DNA of 64,000 nucleotides from Pseudarthrobacter polychromogenes (GCF_014644495.1 NZ_BMKU01000015.1:32927-96926); one strand, 5' to 3'; positions 1-8,892 are shown, counted from the stretch's first letter. The notes: generated from the sequence alone by a model not told the origin. A program made the numbers and translations.

Positions 1-7
1 GAAACGG

Positions 8-1117
8 TCACAGCAGCACGACCCATTCAGCGTAGAAGATTCCCAGGCCCACGGCGACGAAGAGTCCGCCGAGGATCCAGAACCGGACCACCACGGTCAC
101 CTCGGCCCACCCCTGAAGTTCGAAGTGGTGCTGCAAAGGCGCCATTTTGAAAACGCGTTTACCTCCGGTGGCTTTGAAGTAGCCCACCTGGATGATGACG
201 GACAGTGTGATCAGGACGAACAGCCCGCCGATGATGCCCAGCAGCAGCTCGGTCCTGGACAGGATGGCGAATCCCGCAATGGCGCCACCGATGGCCAGCG
301 AGCCGGTGTCGCCCATGAAGATCTTGGCCGGAGAGGTGTTCCACCAGAGGAAGCCCACCAGGGCCGCACTCATGATCGCTGCCAGCAGGGCGAGGTCCAG
401 GGGGTCCCGGACCGAGTAGCAGCCGCTGCCCGCCTCGCGGGGCGAGCCGCAGGCCTGGTTGCTCTGCCAGATGCCCATGAGCGTGTAGGCGCCGAACACC
501 ATGACCGAGGCCCCTGCCGCCAGCCCGTCGAGGCCGTCGGTGAGGTTCACGCCGTTGGTTGCAGCGGTAACGATCAGGTTGGACCAGACAACGAAGAGGA
601 TGGCCCCCAGCACAGTTCCGCCGAAGGCAAGGTCCAGCCACGGCAGGTCGCGCACCAGGGAAATCTTGGTGGACGCCGGCGTGAGGCCGTCCTCGTCGGG
701 GAAGTTCAGGGCCAGCACGGCGAAGATGATGCCGACGGCGGCTTGCAGGATCAGCTTGGCCTTGGCGTCGAGCCCAAGGCTGCGCTGCCGCGAAATCTTG
801 ATGAAATCGTCCAGGAACCCCACAAGTCCCATGCCCAACATCAGGAAGAGCAGGATGAGGGCGGACGCGGAGGGGCCCGGGGAAGCCGGGTTGACCATCA
901 GCATGATGAGGTGGGTCAGGCCGTAGCTCAGCAGGACGGCAGCCACCACCACGGTCCCGCCCATGGTGGGCGTTCCGCGTTTCGTGTGGTGGGAGGTGGG
1001 CCCGTCGTCGCGGATGAACTGTCCGTAGCCGCGGCGCACCAGGAGCCGGATGAAGAGCGGGGTGCCCACCAGCGCAAACAACAGGGCCAGTCCGGCGCCG
1101 ATCAAAAGTGCAATCAC
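8..1117 (-). CDS. mraY: Phospho-N-acetylmuramoyl-pentapeptide transferase MraY
   Basis: Transfers phospho-MurNAc-pentapeptide from UDP to undecaprenyl phosphate in the membrane to make lipid I. The 369-residue protein has the usual family length and about ten hydrophobic segments. Visible family motifs are LDDFIK (about 102-107), the catalytic NLTDGLDGLA (191-200), FMGDTGS (267-273) and QHHFE near 329-333. Its start overlaps the murF stop by 4 bp, so the two are translationally coupled. It is the last gene of the dcw operon that fits in the window; murD would be expected just beyond position 1, but this cannot be seen. Confidence 0.97.
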   Translation of the reverse strand: MIALLIGAGLALLFALVGTPLFIRLLVRRGYGQFIRDDGPTSHHTKRGTPTMGGTVVVAAVLLSYGLTHLIMLMVNPASPGPSASALILLFLMLGMGLVGFLDDFIKISRQRSLGLDAKAKLILQAAVGIIFAVLALNFPDEDGLTPASTKISLVRDLPWLDLAFGGTVLGAILFVVWSNLIVTAATNGVNLTDGLDGLAAGASVMVFGAYTLMGIWQSNQACGSPREAGSGCYSVRDPLDLALLAAIMSAALVGFLWWNTSPAKIFMGDTGSLAIGGAIAGFAILSRTELLLGIIGGLFVLITLSVIIQVGYFKATGGKRVFKMAPLQHHFELQGWAEVTVVVRFWILGGLFVAVGLGIFYAEWVVLL

Positions 1118-2580
1118 AGCAGAGTGCTCCTTTCATCGGCGGGTTGCGGGGTTTGTGGGGGTAATGCTATCTGATCGCCCAAGTGGCGAAGTCCAACGCT
1201 GTTGGACGATTTGAAGAGCACCAGGTCGCCGGGTTCGAGTTCGGCGTTGAGCAGTTCGTAGGCTTCGTCGGCGGTCTCGGCGAAGACGCATTCGTCCCCC
1301 CAGGAGCCCTCCTGGACTGCGGATACGTAGAGTGCGCGGGCTTCCCTGCCCACCACCACCAGCCGGGAAATATTGAGCCGCACCACCTGGGTGCCCACGG
1401 CTGTGTGCTCGCGGATGGAATCCTCGCCGAGCTCCAGCATGGCGCCCAGGACTGCCCAGGTGCGCCTGCCCTGCCCCAGGTCGGCGAGTGTGCGCAGCGC
1501 GGCGCGCATGGATTCGGGGTTGGCGTTGTAGGCGTCATTGATGATGGTCACGCCGTCCGGCCGCTCGGTGCGCTCCATGCGCCACCGGCTGGCGGCCGCC
1601 TGGCTGCTGAGGGCGGCGGCGATGTCTGCGCCGGAGATTCCTGCGGCCCGGGCCGCTGCTGCCGCCGCCAGCAGGTTGCCGGTGTGGTGGGCGCCGATCA
1701 GCCGGCTTATGACATGGTGAGGCGTGTCTTCTCCGGGGAGGAGGAGGTCGAATTCGGGGTTGCCGTCAGTGTTGGTGTCCGCATTGAGTGCCTGCACGGC
1801 GGCGTCGGGCCGCCCTTCGGCGGAGAATCCGACGACGGACGCTGAGGTGCGTGCGCGCATGGCCGCCACCCGGTCGTCGTCGAGGTTAATGACGGCGGTT
1901 CCGGAGGCTGCAAGGGCTTCCACCAGTTCGCCCTTGGCCAGGGCGATGTTGTCCACTCCCCCGAATTCGCCGGCGTGTGCAGTTCCCACTCCAAGTACCA
2001 CGCCGATATCCGGCTTGACCATGTCTGCGAGGTAGCTGATGTGGCCAACTCCTGTGGCGCCCATCTCAATAACCAGGTACCGGGTATCCGTTCCGGCGGT
2101 GAAGACCGTGAGGGGCACCCCGATCTCGCCGTTGTAGGAACCCCTCGGCGCCACGGTATTGCCGTGAAGGGAGAGAATGCCTGCGAGCAGGTCCTTGGTG
2201 GTGGTCTTCCCTGCCGAGCCGGTGATGCCGATGACTGTCAGTTCGCCGTTTGCCGCAGCACGTGCGGCGCGGATCCTGCGGACGGCCTCCGCAGCGAGTG
2301 CGCCCATGGCGAGCACGGCATCAGAAACAACGATGGAAGGGTAGGGAGCACCGTCGGGGCCGGCTACAGGGCGTTCCACGAGCGCAAGGGTGGCGCCGGC
2401 TGAGAAGGCGGCGGCTGTGAAGTCGTGGCCATCGGCGTACTCCCCAGGTTTCGCTACGTAGAGCGACCCAGGCGTGGCTTCGCGGGAATCCGTGACCACC
2501 GAAAGAGGGGTGATTCCAGGATCGGCGTCCAGGCGCCCCTTGGTGATATCGGCGATTTCCGCCGCAGTAAATGCAATCAT
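1114..2580 (-). CDS. murF: UDP-N-acetylmuramoyl-tripeptide--D-Ala-D-Ala ligase MurF
   Basis: Adds D-Ala-D-Ala to UDP-MurNAc-tripeptide, the last cytoplasmic step of peptidoglycan precursor synthesis. The 488-residue Mur ligase has the ATP loop GITGSAGKTTTKD (about 118-130) and the central-domain signature NDAYNANPESM near residue 350. It sits between murE (6 bp gap) and mraY (4 bp overlap) in the dcw operon. Length and motifs are complete and nothing is unusual. Confidence 0.97.
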   Translation of the reverse strand: MIAFTAAEIADITKGRLDADPGITPLSVVTDSREATPGSLYVAKPGEYADGHDFTAAAFSAGATLALVERPVAGPDGAPYPSIVVSDAVLAMGALAAEAVRRIRAARAAANGELTVIGITGSAGKTTTKDLLAGILSLHGNTVAPRGSYNGEIGVPLTVFTAGTDTRYLVIEMGATGVGHISYLADMVKPDIGVVLGVGTAHAGEFGGVDNIALAKGELVEALAASGTAVINLDDDRVAAMRARTSASVVGFSAEGRPDAAVQALNADTNTDGNPEFDLLLPGEDTPHHVISRLIGAHHTGNLLAAAAAARAAGISGADIAAALSSQAAASRWRMERTERPDGVTIINDAYNANPESMRAALRTLADLGQGRRTWAVLGAMLELGEDSIREHTAVGTQVVRLNISRLVVVGREARALYVSAVQEGSWGDECVFAETADEAYELLNAELEPGDLVLFKSSNSVGLRHLGDQIALPPQTPQPADERSTLL

Positions 2581-2586
2581 CTCGGT

Positions 2587-4248
2587 CTAGGACTCTATCC
2601 GGTCGTCTTGGAGAACGTTGAATCCCCTGGCTGTCAAGGCGCTGCGCAGCTCCACCCTGTCGTCGAGCGCAAGGTTGACGCCCTTCACTTCCTGCCACAC
2701 CTCGTGGCCGCGGCCGGCCACCAGGATGGTGTCATGCGGCCGGGCGAGTTCCACGGCGCGCTGGATGGCTGTGTCCCGGGGGAAAACCTCCAGCACGGTA
2801 CAGGGCAGCTTTTCCCGCTCCTGGGCCTCCCGGGCCCCGGCTAGGACATCGGCGCGGATGGCGGCCGCGTCCTCGTCGTGGGGGTCGTCATCGGTGATGA
2901 TCACGGTGTCCGCCAGCCGTGCGGCGATGGCGCCCATGGCCGGCCGTTTGCCCTGGTCCCGCTGGCCTGTCGCACCAAACACAACGATCAGCCGGGACCC
3001 CGGTTCCGGTGACCGGACAGCTTCGAGTGCCCGGGCCAGTGCGTCGGTGTTGTGGGCGAAATCCACGACGGCGGCGGGCTGTTCGGAGACCAGCTGCATC
3101 CGCCCCGGCACTGCCACCGTAAAGGGGTCGCCTGCGTCGAGCGCAGCCTGCAGCGTTGCGGCGTCCACGCCGGCGGCGAGCACCATCACCACCGCCAGGG
3201 CTGCGTTGGCAACGTTGAAGCTCCCGGGAAGCCCCGTGTGGACCGTCAGGACGGTGCCGCCGGGCCCGCTGAGCGTGAATTCCGTGCCCAGCCCCCGGGG
3301 CGCGGTTTCCGTCACGGTCCAGTCGGCGGGGTTGGCCCTTGAGGTGCTGAGGGTGGTGACCGGCACCCCGGCGCTGCCGGCAAGGCGGCGGCCCCATTCG
3401 TCGTCGACCGTTACCACGGCCCTCCGCGCCCGGGCAGGCGTGAAAAGCTCCGCCTTGGTGGCGAAATAGTCCTCCATGGTGTGGTGCAGGTCCAGGTGGT
3501 CCTGGGTGAGGTTGGTGAAGCCGGCGACGTCGAACAGCACTCCGTCCACCCGCTGGTAGGAGATGGCGTGGGAGGAGACCTCCATGGCGGCGGCGTCCAG
3601 TTCCTTTTCACCCATGAGCGCCAGGAGCCCGTGGACCTCCGGGGACTCCGGTGTGGTGAGGAGGCTGGGAATGGGGTCCCCGCCGGCCAGGATCTCTATG
3701 GTCCCGATCAGGCCGGTCCTTTTGCCAAGGGAGCGCAGCAGCGAGGTGATGAAGTATGTGGTGGTGGTCTTGCCGTTGGTGCCCGTCACACCGAACAACT
3801 GCGGGGCGGCGTCCTGCCCGCTGCGGTAGATCATGGCGGAGAGCGGGCCCACCACGTTCCGCGGGGCATCAACCACCAGCACAGGTACCGCAGTCTCGGA
3901 GGAAAGGGCCAGGAGTCGCGCACCGGCGTCGTCCGTCAAGACAGCCGCGGCTCCCGCTTCAACGGCCTGGGCGGCGAAGTCCGCGCCGTGCCGGACGGCA
4001 CCGGGCAGGGCCACGTACAGGTCACCCGGCTCCACTGTGCGGGAGTTCAGCGAGATGCCGGTCACCGCCACATCCGCCGAGGCTCCCGGAATGACGACGC
4101 CGACTGCGTCGCCGATGCTTTCCAGCCGGACCGCCTCCACAGCTGAGGGGCGGAAGCGTGCCTGGCTGTCCGGTCCCTGCGGGGCCGCTCCCTGCGGAGC
4201 CGCTTCCTGCGGGGCAGGGCGCCGATCGGACGCGTTGAACTCTGACAA
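2587..4248 (-). CDS. murE: UDP-N-acetylmuramoyl-L-alanyl-D-glutamate ligase MurE, probably L-Lys-adding
   Basis: Adds the third amino acid to the peptidoglycan stem peptide. The Mur ligase ATP loop GVTGTNGKTTTTYF is at about residues 153-166. The motif that reads DNPR in diaminopimelate-adding enzymes reads TDDDPHDED here (about residue 450), which fits an L-Lys enzyme as expected in Micrococcaceae. The substrate is inferred. A TTG start at 4248 is chosen because GGAG lies about 5 bases upstream and it does not overlap ftsI. The open frame continues to a GTG at 4365, which would add an Ala/Pro-rich tail overlapping ftsI by 35 bp. The N-terminus carries a short repeat of APQ/GAAPQ units. Confidence 0.93.
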   Translation of the reverse strand: MSEFNASDRRPAPQEAAPQGAAPQGPDSQARFRPSAVEAVRLESIGDAVGVVIPGASADVAVTGISLNSRTVEPGDLYVALPGAVRHGADFAAQAVEAGAAAVLTDDAGARLLALSSETAVPVLVVDAPRNVVGPLSAMIYRSGQDAAPQLFGVTGTNGKTTTTYFITSLLRSLGKRTGLIGTIEILAGGDPIPSLLTTPESPEVHGLLALMGEKELDAAAMEVSSHAISYQRVDGVLFDVAGFTNLTQDHLDLHHTMEDYFATKAELFTPARARRAVVTVDDEWGRRLAGSAGVPVTTLSTSRANPADWTVTETAPRGLGTEFTLSGPGGTVLTVHTGLPGSFNVANAALAVVMVLAAGVDAATLQAALDAGDPFTVAVPGRMQLVSEQPAAVVDFAHNTDALARALEAVRSPEPGSRLIVVFGATGQRDQGKRPAMGAIAARLADTVIITDDDPHDEDAAAIRADVLAGAREAQEREKLPCTVLEVFPRDTAIQRAVELARPHDTILVAGRGHEVWQEVKGVNLALDDRVELRSALTARGFNVLQDDRIES

Positions 4249-4330
4249 GGGATCTCCGATGGTGCTAGTGGACCGTGCCCGGCGTGGATCAGCCGAAGCA
4301 GGCGGGGCTGCTGCGGCTGCTGCCGGGGTA

Positions 4331-6127
4331 TTACTTGGCGAACTGGGGCAGCCGGGCCGGTTCACCCGTGGACGGCTGGACGTTGTAGGTCCGCAGTGCC
4401 TGGCTCAAAACCGACCGGAAGACCGGCCCGTTGGTAATCCCGTAGATGCTGCCCTTGGGCCGCTGGAGTACCACCTCAACAATAAACCGCGGATCATCCA
4501 TCGGAGCCATGCCCACGATCGAGGCGGTGTAGCCGCAGAAGCCGGACTTGCCGTCGTCGCACGGGGACTCGGACGTTCCGGTTTTTGCCCCCACCCGGTA
4601 ACCGTCGATGCCGGCGTCCTTGATCTGGCCCTCGGTAACCGCGCTCTCCAGGATGTCCTGCACCTGCTGGGCGGTGTCCTCCGACACGATCTGGCGTGGT
4701 TCCGCGGGCGCAACCTTTTCCTCGGTTCCATCTGCGGAAACGTAAGAGTCGATGAGGCGCGGCTGCAGCATCACGCCGTTATTGGCGATGGACTGGAATG
4801 CCCGCACGGTCTGCAGGGTGGACTGGGAGACGCCCTGGCCGAACAGGACCGTGAATTCCTGGCGGCCGTCCCACTGCTGCCAGGGTGTCAATATCCCGGA
4901 GGCCGTGGCAGGCAGGCCAATGTCCGGAGCTTCGCCGATGCCAAACTTCTTCAGCCAGTCGTAGCGCTGTTCCTTGCTCAGCCGCTGACCGGCCATGACG
5001 GTTCCGGTGTTCATCGAGTAGCCCAAAATGCCGGCGAGCGTCCGCTCTTCCGTGCCGTGCGCAAAGGAGTCGCTGAAGGTCTGGCCGTTGACCGTGTAGG
5101 TCGGGTCCAGGGTGAATTCATCGAGCGGGCCCGCCTTGCCCTCTTCGATCAGCGCGGCCACGGTCATCATCTTCTGCACCGAGCCGGGCTCGTAGGCCGC
5201 GGTGACGGAGCGGACACCGCGGTCCTGCGCAGCCACCCTGCCGGGGTCGTTCGGGTCCGGCGCGTTGGTGTCCGCCATGGCCACCAGGTCTCCGGTCTTG
5301 GCGTCCATCACAATGATGGAGCCCCACTCGGCGTTCAGTTTCTCCGTCTGGCTTTGGATGGCCTGCTGCGCGAAATACTGAAGGTCCGAGTTGATGGTGA
5401 GCTTGACGTCCTTGCCGTCCTCCGGCGGAGTCAGTTCATCCACGCCCACGGGGATGCGCAGGCCGTCCGCACCGATCTCGAAGAGCCTCTTGCCGTCAGC
5501 ACCTTTCAGGAGGCCATCCTGGGTCTGCTCGATCCCCGCCTGGCCTGTGGTGCCGTCCTGGAGGAAACCGATGATGCCGCCGGCAACGGATCCGTTCGGG
5601 TAGACACGCTTGCTGACGCCCTCGGTCACAATACCGGGAATTTGGAGCTGCGAGATGCGGTCCTCAACGTCCGGCTTCACGTCCTTGGCCACAATGTAAT
5701 AGGGCTGCTGCCCGGTGACGGCCTCGCGGATCGCGTCCTTTTCCATGCCGAGGGCAGCCGCAAGTTCCGTCAGCCCCTGCTCCCGGCTGACGTCCACCAG
5801 CTTCTCCTTGGCGTCGTCCAGGCGCTTGAATGTCTCCGTTTTGGTGTTGACCCGCTGGTCCACCACCACGTTGTAGCGGATCACGCTGTTGGCGAGCACA
5901 GTACCCCGTGAGTCCAGGATGCTTCCGCGTTCTGCCGGGAGGACAGTTTGCTGCATCCGGCTGTTCAGGGCGGCCTCGGCCATTCCCCCCACGTCGAGCC
6001 CCTGGACCAGGAAAAGCTTTCCGCCCACCACCAGCAGGAGCGTCAGCATGATGCCAAGGCCCAGGCGCAGGCGCTTGGTGGCGTTGGGAGCCCTGCCGTT
6101 GTTTGCCTTGCCGGTCCTCTGCGCCAC
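4331..6127 (-). CDS. ftsI: Septal penicillin-binding protein 2B / FtsI transpeptidase
   Basis: Class B penicillin-binding protein that cross-links septal peptidoglycan. It has a single N-terminal membrane segment (about residues 22-41), a PBP dimerisation domain (about 55-230) and a transpeptidase domain. All three active-site motifs are present: SVQK with the acylated Ser (316-319), SMN (371-373) and KTGT (515-518). There is no C-terminal PASTA domain. The GTG start at 6127 has AAGGAA about 6 bases upstream. It lies in the usual dcw position between the ftsL-like gene and murE. Confidence 0.96.
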   Translation of the reverse strand: MAQRTGKANNGRAPNATKRLRLGLGIMLTLLLVVGGKLFLVQGLDVGGMAEAALNSRMQQTVLPAERGSILDSRGTVLANSVIRYNVVVDQRVNTKTETFKRLDDAKEKLVDVSREQGLTELAAALGMEKDAIREAVTGQQPYYIVAKDVKPDVEDRISQLQIPGIVTEGVSKRVYPNGSVAGGIIGFLQDGTTGQAGIEQTQDGLLKGADGKRLFEIGADGLRIPVGVDELTPPEDGKDVKLTINSDLQYFAQQAIQSQTEKLNAEWGSIIVMDAKTGDLVAMADTNAPDPNDPGRVAAQDRGVRSVTAAYEPGSVQKMMTVAALIEEGKAGPLDEFTLDPTYTVNGQTFSDSFAHGTEERTLAGILGYSMNTGTVMAGQRLSKEQRYDWLKKFGIGEAPDIGLPATASGILTPWQQWDGRQEFTVLFGQGVSQSTLQTVRAFQSIANNGVMLQPRLIDSYVSADGTEEKVAPAEPRQIVSEDTAQQVQDILESAVTEGQIKDAGIDGYRVGAKTGTSESPCDDGKSGFCGYTASIVGMAPMDDPRFIVEVVLQRPKGSIYGITNGPVFRSVLSQALRTYNVQPSTGEPARLPQFAK

Positions 6128-6175
6128 CGTTAATTTCCTTGCTGTTCGACCCTGCTGCCTGCCAGACCTGCCGTA

Positions 6176-6916
6176 TTACTGTCCGGGCACCTTCTGTTCC
6201 GGCGCGGGCACGGAGCCCCCGTGGAGTTCAACGGCAGCCGCCGCCGGTGCTGCTGCTGCTGCAGCCGCGGCAGCAGCAGCGGGATCACCGGCTGCGGAGG
6301 CCGCAGCACCCGGCGTTGCCGCGCCGGACGCCGCAGCATCCGCTGCTTCACTACCCTGCGCGGCGGGAGCAGCCGCTTCTGCCGGCTTGCGGCTTTCCAG
6401 CGGTTCACCCTTGCTTGCCGGCGGCACCACGATCAGCTGCCCGGCCACGGCGGGGGCGGGGATAACCGCCCCTTCAGCACCGCCCTTAACCGCGGGAGTC
6501 GCCTTACCGGTGACAGACAGGGTGGACAGATCGATCTGGCCTTTGACCGTGGAGGCAACCATCCCCAGTTCCGTGGCTTTCGCGGCCAGGTTCTGGGGTG
6601 CTTCGAAGTTCTGTACCTGCTGGGTGAGGTCCTGGTTCTGCTTGGTCAGGGTACTCTGCTTGGCCCGAAGCTCCACCAGCTGGTACTGGGAGGTGGATAC
6701 CGAGATGTTCAGTACCAGCACGGCAATCAGTGCCAGGGCAAGCATGGCGAAGCACAGCACCACGAAGGGTGCCCGGCGCTTGCGGGGTACGGTGCGCACC
6801 ACAGACAGCGGAGTACGGGCCTTCCGTCCGTCACCGGCGGTACGGGCGGGAAGATTCCTGCCGGCCGCCGAGCCGCCTGAAGCGACGGGAAAGTCCTTGA
6901 CGGCAGCGGTGCTCAT
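6176..6916 (-). CDS. FtsL-like septum formation protein
   Basis: A bitopic membrane protein in the ftsL position between rsmH and ftsI. It has a basic cytoplasmic N-terminus (1-49), one membrane segment (about 50-72), a short heptad-like coiled coil (about 75-105) and an Ala/Pro-rich extracytoplasmic tail of about 100 residues. The tail is longer than in classical FtsL and is of low complexity. FtsL proteins bridge FtsQ/DivIC and FtsI at the divisome. Sequence identity in this family is weak, so the assignment rests on topology and location. Its start overlaps the rsmH stop by 4 bp. Confidence 0.85.
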   Translation of the reverse strand: MSTAAVKDFPVASGGSAAGRNLPARTAGDGRKARTPLSVVRTVPRKRRAPFVVLCFAMLALALIAVLVLNISVSTSQYQLVELRAKQSTLTKQNQDLTQQVQNFEAPQNLAAKATELGMVASTVKGQIDLSTLSVTGKATPAVKGGAEGAVIPAPAVAGQLIVVPPASKGEPLESRKPAEAAAPAAQGSEAADAAASGAATPGAAASAAGDPAAAAAAAAAAAPAAAAVELHGGSVPAPEQKVPGQ

Positions 6917-7905
6917 GCAGCTCTCCTGGCTCTGATTCGTTCCGCCGCGCGCAGTCTTGCAGAGGCAGCACGCGGGTTTTCGGCGATTTCGACGGCGGTG
7001 GGCACCTCGGTGCCTTTGGTAAGGGTTTTCAGTTCGGCCTTATGTTCTTCCAGCTCCACCGGGAATCCGAGCGGAGCCGAGGATTTGGAACGTGCCTGCA
7101 GGACGCCCTTGACGATTTTGTCCTCCAGCGAGTGGTAGGACATGACAACGATCCGCCCACCCATGGCCAGGGAGTCGACGGCGGCCGGAACAGCACGCTC
7201 CAGGACGTCGAGTTCTTCGTTGACCTCGATCCGGAGAGCCTGGAAGGTCCGCTTGGCTGGGTGTCCGCCGGATTTCGCTGCGGACGCCGGCACCACCGAG
7301 CGGATCTGTTCCACAAGTTCCCCGGTTGTTGCGAAGGGCTTGGTGGCCCGGGCTGCAACAATCCTGTTGGCGATCCGGCCCGCGAACTTTTCCTCGCCCC
7401 ACTTGCGGATGATCCTGACGAGCTCCTCTTCCGAGTAGGTGTTCACAACGTCCGCCGCCGTCTGGCCGCGGCTGGTGTCCATCCGCATGTCCAGCGGGGC
7501 GTCGAAGGAGTAGGCGAAGCCGCGTTCGCGTTCATCAAGCTGGAGGGAGGAGACACCGAGGTCCATCAGGATCCCGTGGACCTCGGAAACGCCAAGGTCA
7601 GCCAGGACGTCCTGGATCTCGTCATAGACGGCGTGCACCAGGTCCGTGCGGGCGGCGAACGGGGCCAGCCGCTGGCCGGCAAGTGCCAGGGCTTCCTCAT
7701 CGCGGTCGATGCCAATGAGGTGCAGGTCGGGAAAACGCTGCAGCATGGCCTCGGAGTGGCCGCCCATGCCCAGGGTTGCGTCAACGGCCACCGGGGTTTC
7801 CCCGCGCAGCCTTGCGGCCTCGAATCCAGGTGCCAACAAATTGATGCACCGGTCCCGAAGGACCGGCACATGGCGTTCGGACGTGGGCTTCGGGTGTTCG
7901 TTCAT
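6913..7905 (-). CDS. rsmH: 16S rRNA (cytosine-1402-N4)-methyltransferase RsmH (MraW)
   Basis: Methylates N4 of C1402 in the 16S rRNA decoding centre using SAM. The 330-residue protein has the family N-terminus HVPVL (12-16), the SAM-binding motif VDATLGMGGH (41-50) and the downstream DLGVSS and SYHSLED motifs. It is the second gene of the dcw operon, 165 bp after mraZ. That gap carries two hairpins that may be regulatory. Confidence 0.97.
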   Translation of the reverse strand: MNEHPKPTSERHVPVLRDRCINLLAPGFEAARLRGETPVAVDATLGMGGHSEAMLQRFPDLHLIGIDRDEEALALAGQRLAPFAARTDLVHAVYDEIQDVLADLGVSEVHGILMDLGVSSLQLDERERGFAYSFDAPLDMRMDTSRGQTAADVVNTYSEEELVRIIRKWGEEKFAGRIANRIVAARATKPFATTGELVEQIRSVVPASAAKSGGHPAKRTFQALRIEVNEELDVLERAVPAAVDSLAMGGRIVVMSYHSLEDKIVKGVLQARSKSSAPLGFPVELEEHKAELKTLTKGTEVPTAVEIAENPRAASARLRAAERIRARRAA

Positions 7906-7984
7906 GCCTCGTCCTTTCTCGCCGTCGGGTGTTGCCTGTGGTGCTTCTGGGACCAGATCCCCATCCGCGCCTATCGTCCGCCAG

Positions 7985-8032
7985 CCTGGCTCCGGGGAAG
8001 TGAGCCAGGATGGCCAGCCGATGGGCGGCTGG
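7985..8032 (-). promoter_or_regulatory. Two adjacent hairpins in the mraZ-rsmH spacer, possible mraW RNA motif
   Basis: On the transcribed strand, CCAGCCG / CGGCTGG (8026-8032 with 8014-8020, loop of 5) is followed by CCTGGCTC / GAGCCAGG (8002-8009 with 7985-7992, loop of 9). They lie about 80-125 bases before the rsmH start and neither is followed by a U-run, so they do not look like a terminator. A structured mraW RNA motif upstream of this gene has been described in actinobacteria. Identity to it is inferred from location only. Confidence 0.4.
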
Positions 8033-8070
8033 AGATCTCATCCAAGAAACTGCCTGCTGTCCCCCCCCGG

Positions 8071-8499
8071 TCAGAGAATGCCCGGAATGGGGTCATCAGT
8101 CTCGGAGAAGGCCGTCTCCTTCTCCGCGAGGTATTCAGTCCAGGCCTGGGCATCCCAGATCTCGGCGCGGGAGCCGGCGCCGATAACGGCGAGCTCCCTG
8201 CCGAGGCCTGCATATTCCCGGAGCGCCGGTGGAATAGTGATGCGCCCCTGCTTGTCAGGTACCTCGTCCGAGGCTCCAGAGAGAAAGACGCGGATGTAGT
8301 CCCGCGCCTGTTTTGAGGAGATTGGCGCATCCCGCATTTGCTCGTGGACCCGCGCAAATTCCTTCTCGCTGAAGACGTAGATGCAACGTTCCTGGCCCCT
8401 TGTGAGCACCAGCCCGCTGGCAAGTTCCTCACGGAACTTGGCAGGGAGGATAATCCGTCCCTTTTCATCCAGACGCGGCGAGTGAGTGCCAAGAAACAC
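8071..8499 (-). CDS. mraZ: Transcriptional regulator MraZ
   Basis: DNA-binding protein of the SpoVT/AbrB-like fold that binds the promoter of the dcw operon. The 142 residues hold the two tandem MraZ repeats, each with its basic signature: DEKGRIILPAKF near residue 11 and DKQGRITIPPAL near 82. The start is a GTG with the typical MFLGTH N-terminus. It is the first gene of the operon. A run of eight C (8061-8068 on the plus strand) sits directly after its stop codon. Confidence 0.96.
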   Translation of the reverse strand: MFLGTHSPRLDEKGRIILPAKFREELASGLVLTRGQERCIYVFSEKEFARVHEQMRDAPISSKQARDYIRVFLSGASDEVPDKQGRITIPPALREYAGLGRELAVIGAGSRAEIWDAQAWTEYLAEKETAFSETDDPIPGIL

Positions 8500-8564
8500 T
8501 GGCCCACCGCCTGTCCGATGTCAGGAACTGCACATCCCCTATGTTGCAACTACCCTCTTATGTC

Positions 8565-8596
8565 CTCCACATTACTCCACTTTCCCCCACAGTCAA
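8565..8596 (-). promoter_or_regulatory. dcw operon promoter with three MraZ-box repeats
   Basis: On the minus strand a -35 TTGACT (8591-8596) and a -10 TAATGT (8569-8574) are separated by 16 bp. Three direct repeats overlap and follow this spacer: GTGGGG (8585-8590), GTGGAG (8575-8580) and GTGGAG (8565-8570), with an exact 10 bp period. This matches the known MraZ operator layout (three TGGG-type repeats, one per helical turn). The mraZ start lies about 65 bp downstream. Confidence 0.75.
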
Positions 8597-8798
8597 CGCA
8601 AACAGGGCGCCCCGGCCTCCACTTTGTGGGAAAAGGAGGCTGAATTGGCGCGGATTTCGCCGCGGTGGTGGAAAGTGGAGGAGTTTTGCCGCCGGGCGGT
8701 TCCCTGGCTCCGGAAAGTGTCACTTCCAAAGGACTGAACGCGGCGGTACGTCCGGCCAGGCCCCGGCAAGGGAGGGACATTTCGCCAGAGGCGTGCCT

Positions 8799-8839
8799 AA
8801 ACGCGAAAAGACCCGCCAAAGGCGGGTCTTTTCGCGTTT
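8799..8839 (-). terminator. Intrinsic terminator after the DUF3040 gene
   Basis: A perfect 19 bp stem (8799-8817 with 8821-8839) has a 3-base AAA loop. The arms contain TTTT-rich segments in both directions, so it can act on either strand. It lies 53 bp after the DUF3040 stop. The rest of the 393 bp gap (8500-8892) holds the mraZ promoter and further GTGGAG/AAAGTGG motifs; no gene is seen in it. Confidence 0.8.
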
Positions 8840-8892
8840 ACCCCACTAGGGGGAGGGAAGTGGAGATGCCGTCATGGGCAGCGCCCGGAGGT

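Noticed and set aside
3833..5911. 692-codon plus-strand frame opposite murE and ftsI
   Set aside because: It spans two well-supported genes on the other strand and shows no family motif or ribosome-binding site.
8061..8068. Run of eight C after mraZ as a phase-variation tract
   Set aside because: It lies after the stop codon, so slippage would not alter the protein.
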